Below are positions 1 through 7,049 of a stretch of DNA of 14,547 nt, in pieces. The notes beneath the pieces were generated by a model. It had not been told where the DNA came from. It ran no database searches and saw only the letters and a list, made by a program, of their open reading frames with translations. Source of the stretch: Prevotellaceae bacterium UBA3646 (GTDB taxonomy: Bacteria; Bacteroidota; Bacteroidia; Bacteroidales; Bacteroidaceae); assembly GCA_002373535.1 (NCBI GenBank), contig DFKL01000010.1:1-14547 (forward strand). Reading direction: 5' to 3'. A program made the translations under genes and the position numbers. Every line of letters starts with the position of its first letter. Position 1 is the first letter of the stretch.

Positions 1-370
1 TAGGCTGGAAGCTGAGGTTTACCTGATTGTAAAGAGGGTTGGTGTCGACGATGTTGCTGTTGACCTGTCTTGCCCATGCAGCCTGGAATCTTGCACGCAT
101 ACCGAAAGCCGGTGTGGCCCACTTACCGATGCTCAGGTCGAAACCATGGGCACCACGCCTTGTTGCGAATGGGTTGGCAGATACATCCATGCCATGCTCC
201 TGATTTGAATATGCGCTGAGGAAATCATAGCCGAAGTCAATAAACCAGTTGTCCCAGAAACCGTTGGTTACGACACGATGTTTCTTTGTCGGAATCTCGG
301 TCGTCGTCTCCTGTGCTGTTGCGGTGACTGTCATGCCGGCAACAAGCAGCAACAAAAAGTACTTTTTCAT
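1..370 (-). CDS. Outer-membrane beta-barrel protein, OmpA-family-like (N-terminal part, cut by window edge)
   Basis: The ATG lies at 370-368 and the frame stays open for 123 codons to the window edge, so the C-terminus is missing. The first 19-20 residues form a clear signal peptide: MKK, then a leucine-rich core, then an ATA|Q cleavage site. After a short threonine/lysine linker the sequence has barrel-like character. It contains NGFWDNWFIDFGYDFLSAY, a glycine/arginine turn, GFDLSIGKWATPAFGMRARF and alternating aromatic residues. The pattern of a 'FFDNWY' start, a 'G..IGKW.TP.FG.R' strand and a later 'NLL' strand is typical of the N-terminal barrel of Bacteroidota OmpA-like outer-membrane proteins, which often carry a C-terminal peptidoglycan-binding OmpA domain. 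That domain would lie outside the window, so whether it exists cannot be seen. The gene follows mutL by about 150 bp and has its own promoter. An alternative is a porin-like barrel without the OmpA domain. Confidence 0.72.
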   Translation of the reverse strand, partial: MKKYFLLLLVAGMTVTATAQETTTEIPTKKHRVVTNGFWDNWFIDFGYDFLSAYSNQEHGMDVSANPFATRRGAHGFDLSIGKWATPAFGMRARFQAAWARQVNSNIVDTNPLYNQVNLSFQP

Positions 371-425
371 AATACCTAATTTTAATTGCAATGTTACTTT
401 TACGTGTATTTGTCTATTTGCGTTG

Positions 426-459
426 CAAATATATGAAATATAATTTAACTTATCTACAA
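426..459 (-). promoter_or_regulatory. Predicted Bacteroidota-type promoter for the outer-membrane protein gene
   Basis: On the minus strand, 433-426 reads TATATTTG, a full match to the -7 consensus TAnnTTTG. A TTGT at 459-456 is a weak -33 candidate, with a 22-nt spacer that is slightly long. The predicted start of transcription is near 420, giving an A-rich leader of about 50 nt with no Shine-Dalgarno site, which is usual in this phylum. The perfect dyad ATTTGC-GTT-GCAAAT at 416-430 overlaps the -7 element and the start point. I saw no convincing mutL terminator between 371 and 521. Confidence 0.55.
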
Positions 460-521
460 TTCGTGTGAAAAATATTGAAAAGAAACATGGTTAGCTCTGA
501 TTTTGTCCCGTATGACGTTGC

Positions 522-2315
522 CTAACCGAATAATTTTGACAGTTCGTAGTCAGTTATTACCTTGATGATAGTTTTCCCGTTCGGCGTGGAGTTGGGGTTG
601 GAACTCTGCAGCAGTGACGACATTAAACTGTCCATTTCTTCGGATGATAGTGCTTGTCCGGTGACTATGCTTGTCTGTTGTGCCATAGACAGGGCTATGC
701 TTTTCCTGTACTCTTCAGCGTCCTTTTCCACACCTTCCTGCAGGCTGTTCAGTATCTCTTGGATTATCTTCTTGGCCGATGCGGCATCCACGTCTGCAGG
801 CACTCCGTTTAGAGAGTAACTGCCCGTGCCAAGCGAGACGATGTCAAATCCGATGTGCTGCAGGTCGGACAGTATCGTTTCCATCAGTTCCTGCTCTTGT
901 GCGGTAACTTCAATCAGGTCAGGGAACAGGCACCCTTGTGTCGCTGCAGGGCGGTTCGTGATCTGACGGATGTATTTGTCGTACAGGACCCGTATGTGTG
1001 CACGATGTTGGTCTACGATCATCAGGCCTGAGCGAGATGCAACAATAATGTATTGTCCTTTATATTGGTAATAGTGCGTACTTATCTCGTCCTCCGGCAG
1101 CCTATTCTCTCCAAAAAGATTGTCTTCCTTGACCTCAGCCTTCTCGTCTGTTTGCTTCAGGAGATTGTCGTATAGCCTGCTCCAGTCCTTTGATGTCGCT
1201 GCCGGCTTGAACGGGTCATAGTTGCTGTCGACCTTTATGGTCGGTGATGCAATTGGTGACTGTGTCTTATTGTATACCGGTATCTCAAAGTCCTTCGCCT
1301 TGGTGAAATCTATATTCGGAACCGCATCGAATTTTCCCAGTGCCTCCTTGATTCCGACAAGGATCAGACGGAAGATATCAGAATCGTTGTTGAACTTGAT
1401 CTCTGTCTTCGTAGGACTGAGGTTGACATCTATTTCTGAGGGGTCGACGTCTATAAACAGGAAAAACGGTACCTGTTCTCCGACGGGAATCATGTGTTCA
1501 AAGGCTTCTTGGACAGCCTTGCTGAAATATGCATGTCGGACGAAGCGGCCGTTTACGAACATATACTGTTGCGGTTTGGTCTTTACGGCGGATTCAGGTC
1601 TGCCTACATAGCCGGTAATACGTGCTATGTTCGAATCAACGCTGACGTCCAACAGCTTTTCGCTAAGCGACTTGCTGAACAGATCCCGTATTCTCTGGCG
1701 CGAGCTTTGTGTCGCCTGCAGATTCCATATCAGGTTCCCGTCGCTGCTCAGGGTGAAGTTCACGGAGGGATTTACAAGGGCAATGTGCAGAAACTCCTCC
1801 TTGATATTGCGCAGTTCCGTATTGTTCGACTTCAGGAAACGACGTTTGTTTCCTGCATTGTAGAAGAGGTTCCTTACGTCAATATTCGTTCCCACCTGGC
1901 ACATGCATGGTTCCTGTGAGACGAACTTCCCGCCGGCGAAGTCAATTCTTGTTCCTACTTCATCGCCCGGAGTGCAGGTCTGCATCCTGACTTCCGAAAC
2001 AGCAGCTATACATGACAGTGCAACTCCGCGAAATCCCATTGTACGCAGTCTGGTAAGGTCGTCTATGCCATTGATTTTGCTGGTTGCATGCCGTTCAAAT
2101 GCCAGTAGTGCGTCATTGCTGCTCATTCCCTTGCCGTTGTCCAGTACCTGAATGCTGTCCAGGCCGGCATTTGACACATACACATCAATACGGCTTGAAC
2201 CGGCATCCAGAGCATTTTCCATCAGTTCCTTGATAACTGATGACGGGCGCTGAATCAGTTCTTCTGCCGAAAGCTGGTTTGATACTGCCTGAGGGAGAAT
2301 GTGTATTATGTCCAT
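522..2315 (-). CDS. mutL: DNA mismatch repair protein MutL, divergent
   Basis: MutL couples mismatch recognition by MutS to strand removal. This 597-residue protein has the usual size and layout: a GHKL ATPase domain (about 1-330), a low-complexity linker (about 335-410) and a dimerisation domain (about 415-597). The ATP site is recognisable: E30 and N34 in KELMENALDAG, D59 in DNGKGM and K303 in SPTKTEIKF correspond to E. coli E29, N33, D58 and K307. Several near-invariant positions differ. The AAGEV motif reads SAEEL (residues 16-20), GFRGEAL reads GFRGVAL (V98), LFYNxPARRKF reads LFYNAGNKRRF, and VHPxK reads LSPTK. In the C-terminal domain DQHRAHIRVLYD (435-446) lacks the acidic positions of the endonuclease motif, and the CPHGRP site is TPNGK. 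The ATG at 2315 is preceded by an A-rich stretch, and the gene is last in the guaB run, 24 bp after the small membrane protein. The assignment is firm; activity is uncertain. Confidence 0.93.
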   Translation of the reverse strand: MDIIHILPQAVSNQLSAEELIQRPSSVIKELMENALDAGSSRIDVYVSNAGLDSIQVLDNGKGMSSNDALLAFERHATSKINGIDDLTRLRTMGFRGVALSCIAAVSEVRMQTCTPGDEVGTRIDFAGGKFVSQEPCMCQVGTNIDVRNLFYNAGNKRRFLKSNNTELRNIKEEFLHIALVNPSVNFTLSSDGNLIWNLQATQSSRQRIRDLFSKSLSEKLLDVSVDSNIARITGYVGRPESAVKTKPQQYMFVNGRFVRHAYFSKAVQEAFEHMIPVGEQVPFFLFIDVDPSEIDVNLSPTKTEIKFNNDSDIFRLILVGIKEALGKFDAVPNIDFTKAKDFEIPVYNKTQSPIASPTIKVDSNYDPFKPAATSKDWSRLYDNLLKQTDEKAEVKEDNLFGENRLPEDEISTHYYQYKGQYIIVASRSGLMIVDQHRAHIRVLYDKYIRQITNRPAATQGCLFPDLIEVTAQEQELMETILSDLQHIGFDIVSLGTGSYSLNGVPADVDAASAKKIIQEILNSLQEGVEKDAEEYRKSIALSMAQQTSIVTGQALSSEEMDSLMSSLLQSSNPNSTPNGKTIIKVITDYELSKLFG

Positions 2316-2339
2316 TATTTCTGCTTTATTATTTTTTGC

Positions 2340-2642
2340 TTACAAGTGGACGTTCCCCGTCTGCAGGAAATGCCATATCATAATCAGGATTATTATTGCA
2401 ATCAGCGCAACTGGCCATGTCAGATGGCTCCTGCTGCTGTCTGCATATTTTTTTGCGCGCGGCGTAAATTCAGAGAATTTCCCCTTGAAGCGGTCTTGGG
2501 TGTAGTCTGTTTCCCTTTCTGTGGCTTCACCCTGTTCCCGGCGTACGTCCTCGACCAGTTTCTTCAGCTTGTCTTTTCTCGCGTCAGTATATATGCTGAC
2601 TTTACGGAACTTCCTGGGTTCCCTTGTCTTGAACAGTCCCAT
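2340..2642 (-). CDS. Small single-pass membrane protein of unknown function
   Basis: This 100-residue protein has a basic, highly charged N-terminal part. Residues 1-35 are rich in Lys and Arg, with a predicted helical stretch around DARKDKLKKLVEDVRRE. It then has one hydrophobic segment (about 74-94, WPVALIAIIILIMIWHFL) and a short polar tail. By the positive-inside rule the charged part should face the cytoplasm. I recognise no catalytic motif or named domain. The ATG at 2642 sits inside the end of the OstA-like gene with a 41-bp overlap. It is preceded by AAAGAAAGGC, a usable ribosome-binding stretch. The overlap, tight packing and coding character argue for a real gene that is translationally coupled to the OstA-like gene. 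Its place between an LPS-transport-like protein and MutL suggests an envelope accessory role, but this is only inference. Confidence 0.75.
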   Translation of the reverse strand: MGLFKTREPRKFRKVSIYTDARKDKLKKLVEDVRREQGEATERETDYTQDRFKGKFSEFTPRAKKYADSSRSHLTWPVALIAIIILIMIWHFLQTGNVHL

Positions 2643-4272
2643 TGTCTTTGCCTTTCTTTATTGTCTGTAGATTTTGCAGGGGAGCTCTGCGTCGTTTGCT
2701 CTCCTTCAGTTCCGTCCCCCTTGTCTTCCCCCTCCAGTTGAAGATGTCTGCAGCATCCTTCGGACGCATGTAGTCAAACCAGTTGAAGTTGTCCAGGAAT
2801 CTTTGTTTGGGAGGAATCTTAAAGATAGGGTAGAGTGTTCCTGTAGCAGCAGGCATCCATATACGTCTTATCTTTTGGTCGCTACCCATAAACATCTTCA
2901 TTTCCGTACTTTCGCAATGGTTCAGGCCTATCATCAGACTGTCGGAGTCCAGAGGGTAGTATTTGACTATGACATTGCCTATGGTATGTGTACTCTTAAT
3001 TTTTCCCTTGTCAAAATACGAGTGCAGCTCGTGTCCGGATATCTGGTTGTAGTGCATGCTGTCCAACCTCTCGCACATGAGCGTCTGTCTGAGTACCTGT
3101 ATGCTGTCGATCGTGCTGTCGTTCATGAATGCAATGATTTCCTCCCCAAGGATCTGCTGGTTCTTGCTCCATACCACAGGGTCTCTATACATTGTTACCT
3201 GTGATGTCTTTTTGTTGTATACCAGCGAGTCGCAGACTCCCTGTATGTCTTCACGGAACATCCTGACCTTGTGATATGCATGCATTGTGCGGTATACAGA
3301 GTCCGTCTTTATGTTGATCGTGAATAGCTTGACGGTATCGCCATGCAGATACATGGTGTCTCTGCCTTGTGAGTAATCTATGATTTGTGCGGAATCAGTG
3401 CCCATGCTATAGCCTGTCTTGTCATCGTAATAGCAGTATTGTCCTGTCATTCTGTTCTTGTTCAGCACATCGGTGTACAGGACGTTGCCGAAAGCCTCTC
3501 CTATGGAGTCGCGGCTATTCCATATAACCTTGTCTCCGATTAGCTTCTTTCCATTGTTGTTGAGTTCGCTCCTGTCATGCAGTATCAGGTCGTGGTCTTT
3601 GGAATTCATGAATGCGGACACTGTATATATGTGGCATGAGCCGTTGTCAATCGTGCTTGGACCTGTGGCATGTCCTATGCCAGTGCGTGTATCATAGTGC
3701 AGGGTGTCTGTCAGCAGCGTCGTCTCTGCTTTCCTGGGGGGTGGGGGAGTTACCATCCTGACGTTGTAGTTAAATACGGCCTCGCGTGTGTCCGGTCTAT
3801 ATTCTCCCCAGTCGGATGTCAGGTCATTGTTGGCGTCAACCAGATGTCCTCCTTCAAAAAAATATCCTATATTGTACAGTCTGTCATAATCCATGGAGTC
3901 GGTATAGACCTTGGTGGTCCGGTGCGTAAGCACGACATTGTGACGCATTCGTGCCAGTTTTTCCAGGCCGTTATAGTGCAATACGTCCCCAGTGAGATTC
4001 AGGGTGTCTCCTTGAATCAGCCTCACGTGGCCATAGGCATCGAAACTGTTCGATTTCTCATAGAACAGGGCACTGTCGCAGAACATCAGGACGTTATCGT
4101 GCCTGAACTGTACATGACCGACCAGGAACTGTGCCTCGCGATTCCTGGAATCATCATAGTACAAGACGTCAGAGTGCAGCAGGTACACCCTGTTGTCTGC
4201 ATGGCATATCCATATTATGCCGCACAGGAGTATTATGAAGGACAGTGTTTTCTTCAAGGCTATTTGACCCAT
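2602..4272 (-). CDS. OstA/LptA-like envelope protein
   Basis: This 556-residue exported protein starts with a signal sequence (about 1-25; LKKTLSFIILLCGIIWICHA). From about residue 28 to 190 it shows the repeating pattern of the OstA/LptA beta-jellyroll fold, with strands such as YLLHSDVLYYDDS, FLVGHVQFRHDNVLMFCDSALF, DAYGHVRLIQGDTLNLTGDVLHY and VVLTHRTTKVYTDSMDY. Further beta-rich repeats of the same flavour follow to about residue 450. In LptA these strands form a groove that carries lipopolysaccharide across the periplasm. Enteric LptA is only about 185 residues, so this protein is much longer and may form an extended bridge or a platform; that is inference. The C-terminal 50 residues are basic and low in complexity. 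The gene overlaps the end of the SurA-like gene by 13 bp and the next gene by 41 bp. Residues 176-179 are four prolines encoded by a C-rich run. Confidence 0.8.
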   Translation of the reverse strand: MGQIALKKTLSFIILLCGIIWICHADNRVYLLHSDVLYYDDSRNREAQFLVGHVQFRHDNVLMFCDSALFYEKSNSFDAYGHVRLIQGDTLNLTGDVLHYNGLEKLARMRHNVVLTHRTTKVYTDSMDYDRLYNIGYFFEGGHLVDANNDLTSDWGEYRPDTREAVFNYNVRMVTPPPPRKAETTLLTDTLHYDTRTGIGHATGPSTIDNGSCHIYTVSAFMNSKDHDLILHDRSELNNNGKKLIGDKVIWNSRDSIGEAFGNVLYTDVLNKNRMTGQYCYYDDKTGYSMGTDSAQIIDYSQGRDTMYLHGDTVKLFTINIKTDSVYRTMHAYHKVRMFREDIQGVCDSLVYNKKTSQVTMYRDPVVWSKNQQILGEEIIAFMNDSTIDSIQVLRQTLMCERLDSMHYNQISGHELHSYFDKGKIKSTHTIGNVIVKYYPLDSDSLMIGLNHCESTEMKMFMGSDQKIRRIWMPAATGTLYPIFKIPPKQRFLDNFNWFDYMRPKDAADIFNWRGKTRGTELKESKRRRAPLQNLQTIKKGKDNGTVQDKGTQEVP

Positions 4273-5606
4273 CCGGGGTATGTGAAATCACAGGAACGCC
4301 AGTCTTCGTTAATGCGAACGTAGGTACTCTTTTGCTTGTCCTTGATCCATTGCTGAATCATTTCTTCACTCTTTTTTGACTCTACGGTACCTTTCAGGAT
4401 CTGGAAATCCTCCGTGATGGATGCACGATGTGCAGGAATGCGGTTTCTCAGTTTGACTATGGCGCATGTCTCCATACCATGCTTGTCTATCATCGTAAAG
4501 GCCTTGGAAATCTCGCCGATTTCCATCTTGTCCACCATTCTGGCTATTTCGCTGGGCAAGTCTGACATTTCAAAGCGGGTCGTTGCGATGCCGGTCTCAT
4601 GATTTATGTTTGTCATGATGCCGTGGTTGTTACGCGAGTCCTTGTCGTCTGACAAGTCACGTGCCCCGTCCTCAAATGTGAATTTGTTCTCCTTTATATC
4701 CATGGCAATAGAATCCAAGCGTACCATGCAGGCCTCTATGTCTTTCGGATCGACCTCGGGGCGACGGAGTATGTGTCGTATCTTGACCTTGTCTCCGCGT
4801 TTGTCAATCAATTGGACGATGTGGAATCCATATTCGCTTTGTACGACTTTGCTGACCTTTTTGGGATCTGTCAGGGAAAATGCTACATTCGCAATGGCAG
4901 GATCCAACTGTGTGCGCCCGTAGTAGTCCAGCTCACCACCCATGCGTGCGCTGTTTTCGTCCTTGCTGAACATACGTGCCAAGGCAGAAAAACTGGTTGC
5001 GCCAGACTGGATACGCTCTGCCCATCCACGCAACTGTTCCTTCACACGGTCAATTTCCTCCCTGTGTATGCGTGGGTGACGGGTCAGTATCTGGACCTCA
5101 ACCTGCGTCGGAATGTATGGAAGGGAATCTTGTGGCAGGTCACGGAAATGTTTACGGACTTCTGCTGGAGTGATCTTGATGTCTGCGGTAATTTTCTGCT
5201 TCATCTTCATCGCAGTCATCTCGTTCCTGTATTGTTCAAACAATTCCTCGCGAATTTGGCTCATCGGCATTCGCATGTATTCTTCCAGCTTTTCCTTGCT
5301 GCCGGCCATCATCACCTTCTTGTTGATGTCCTGTTCTACATATGGAGCTACGTCACCGTCGCTGACACTGATGCTGTCAATTGCCGCCTGATGCAGGAAC
5401 AGTTTCTGGATGGCAAGCTGTTCTGGTATTACGCAATATGGATTCCCCTTGATGTCGCTGCCGTAGGCATTTCGTACACGCTCTATGTCCGAACGCAGGA
5501 TAGCTTCGTCGCCAACAACCCATACAACTTCGTCAACAATGTGATTCTGGGCAGACAGGCTCTGCAAGCACATGGTTGTGAAGGCCAGTACAATAAAATT
5601 CTTCAT
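4260..5606 (-). CDS. SurA-like periplasmic chaperone with two parvulin domains
   Basis: This is a peptidyl-prolyl cis-trans isomerase/chaperone for outer-membrane protein folding (SurA class), 448 residues, close to SurA length (about 430). It has a signal peptide (1-19, ending LSA|Q) and a SurA-type N-terminal helical domain (about 21-165; VDEVVWVVGDEAILRSDIE is the classic opening). Parvulin domain 1 (about 168-268) contains FSALARMFSKDENSARMGGELDYYG and EYGFHIVQL. A more divergent parvulin domain 2 (about 274-388) contains KVKIRHIL and FEDGARDLSDDKDSRNNHG. A C-terminal helix follows, as in SurA. The ATG at 5606 is 1 bp from the stop of the preceding parvulin gene and the stop overlaps the OstA-like gene, so the three are probably co-translated. 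The SurA plus OstA-like pairing resembles the surA-lptD (imp) linkage of proteobacteria, which supports an outer-membrane assembly role. Which domain is catalytic cannot be told from the sequence. Confidence 0.87.
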   Translation of the reverse strand: MKNFIVLAFTTMCLQSLSAQNHIVDEVVWVVGDEAILRSDIERVRNAYGSDIKGNPYCVIPEQLAIQKLFLHQAAIDSISVSDGDVAPYVEQDINKKVMMAGSKEKLEEYMRMPMSQIREELFEQYRNEMTAMKMKQKITADIKITPAEVRKHFRDLPQDSLPYIPTQVEVQILTRHPRIHREEIDRVKEQLRGWAERIQSGATSFSALARMFSKDENSARMGGELDYYGRTQLDPAIANVAFSLTDPKKVSKVVQSEYGFHIVQLIDKRGDKVKIRHILRRPEVDPKDIEACMVRLDSIAMDIKENKFTFEDGARDLSDDKDSRNNHGIMTNINHETGIATTRFEMSDLPSEIARMVDKMEIGEISKAFTMIDKHGMETCAIVKLRNRIPAHRASITEDFQILKGTVESKKSEEMIQQWIKDKQKSTYVRINEDWRSCDFTYPGWVK

Positions 5607-5607
5607 A

Positions 5608-7041
5608 TCAATGGTTGTTCACGGTTTTCAGTATTTCCTCGTCTACGACGACAGTGTACCTCTTGCGCAAGGTTGCCACAAACTCCTTCATCCTTTCTTC
5701 CTGAAGGTCTTGAATGACTTTTTGCGAAATGTCAGTCCATTTGGACGGCCCCTTTTTCAGCATTCTGCCCACATAGCCGATATATGGATATCCGGCAGGT
5801 GTCTTGGGTTCTATGTCTTTGACCTTGAATATCAGCTTGTCTGCAGCTTTGTTGTCTCCTTTGGCAAATAGCCTCTTGTCCATTTTTACGGTTATGGAGT
5901 CCTTGTTGAATTTGTCCCTGATAATTCCAATCCACTTGTCATCTTCCTTTTTCCTGACAGCCTTCTTTACGGCAGCCACGTCATTGGAATACTTGCAGTA
6001 GTACACCATTCCGTTGAAATGTGGTACCTTCCAGGAATATTTTCTTTTGTTTTTCTTGAAATACTTTTCCAGGCCCGTAGTGTCACTCTTGGCAGGCTCC
6101 CAGATACTGTCGTTGCAGATATTATAGTACAGCAGGCCGTCATGATATTCCTGAACCAGATATTTCAGGTTTTCGTCTTCGGCACACAGACGCTCCGTTT
6201 CACGGTCCAGTATCTGTTCGGCATTCATCCTTTCCCGTGAGGTGTGGCAAAGCGAGTCTATAATCTGCTGTGACAGCTGCATGCGGATGCCTCGATTTTC
6301 GACAAAGCGGTGGATTTGTGCATGCAGTGAGTCGAACGGCTCCAGATCCTTTCGGTCTGCCATTTTGACTATATGGTAGCCTACTGGACTCAGGAAGGGC
6401 GTACTCACCTGCCCCTTGTCCAATGAGTATGCGACATCTTCAAATTCCTTCAGCAGCTGCCCTGGTGCCACCCAGGGTAATTCGCCTCCATTGGAGCCCG
6501 TCTGTTTGTCATCGCTGCATGCAATGGCCAGTTCCCTAAAGTCGCCTCCGTCCGACAAAGCCTTGTATATGCTGTCTATACGCTCCTTCGCAGCATCTTG
6601 TTCCGCTGCACTTGCATGCTGCTTGAGCATAACAAGGATATGTGCGGGTTTCAGCAGTTGCTTTCCTGCCAGGGAGCTTTTCATTTCATCGTAGTATTTG
6701 CGACACTCAATGTCAATCAGCGAATCACTTACGAGCAATGGACGGATCTGTTGGTCACGATATTGGTGGAACTCTTTTTGGTAGGATGCCACCGTATCCA
6801 TGCGTGCATCCAGTGCAGCTCTGACCTTCATCTTGTAGACCGCAAACATATCTACATACTCTTCGACGGACTTCCTGTCGATTACGGCGTCGGTGTTGTT
6901 CTTGTTGTAGTTGTATTCAAATTCACTGCGTGAGACAGGCTCACCGCCTATTGTCATGACAACAGGGTCGTTGTCCTGCGCCGCAGCACCGGACAGCATG
7001 GCAAGGATGAGGTATGATGTGAAAAATATTTTCTTGGACAT
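5608..7041 (-). CDS. Exported parvulin-type peptidyl-prolyl isomerase (PpiC/SurA family)
   Basis: A 477-residue secreted foldase. The signal peptide is residues 1-21 (SYLILAMLSGAAA|Q). A helical region containing VVMTIGGEPVSRSEFEYNYNKN follows; this opening is typical of Bacteroidota SurA/PpiD-like proteins. One good parvulin domain spans about 130-230, with LKPAHILVML, GGDFRELAIACSDDKQTGSNGGELPW and SPVGYHIVKM. The histidine in AHIL and the GYHIV strand are the usual active-site framework. The C-terminal half (about 290-477) is basic and helical with no second clear parvulin core. It is likely periplasmic, and no transmembrane anchor is seen beyond the signal. The gene begins 8 bp after guaB and ends 1 bp before the SurA-like gene, so it is in the same operon. 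Because it pairs with a second foldase, the two may serve different clients or act in series; that is inference. Confidence 0.87.
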   Translation of the reverse strand: MSKKIFFTSYLILAMLSGAAAQDNDPVVMTIGGEPVSRSEFEYNYNKNNTDAVIDRKSVEEYVDMFAVYKMKVRAALDARMDTVASYQKEFHQYRDQQIRPLLVSDSLIDIECRKYYDEMKSSLAGKQLLKPAHILVMLKQHASAAEQDAAKERIDSIYKALSDGGDFRELAIACSDDKQTGSNGGELPWVAPGQLLKEFEDVAYSLDKGQVSTPFLSPVGYHIVKMADRKDLEPFDSLHAQIHRFVENRGIRMQLSQQIIDSLCHTSRERMNAEQILDRETERLCAEDENLKYLVQEYHDGLLYYNICNDSIWEPAKSDTTGLEKYFKKNKRKYSWKVPHFNGMVYYCKYSNDVAAVKKAVRKKEDDKWIGIIRDKFNKDSITVKMDKRLFAKGDNKAADKLIFKVKDIEPKTPAGYPYIGYVGRMLKKGPSKWTDISQKVIQDLQEERMKEFVATLRKRYTVVVDEEILKTVNNH

Positions 7042-7049
7042 GGCAAATC

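Noticed and set aside
249..443. A 64-codon plus-strand frame with a hydrophobic start
   Set aside because: It is antisense to the signal peptide and promoter of the outer-membrane protein gene; its hydrophobicity is a by-product.
4773..5717. A 314-codon open frame on the plus strand opposite the SurA-like gene
   Set aside because: Crosses the junction of two real genes in antisense; composition fits a shadow frame.
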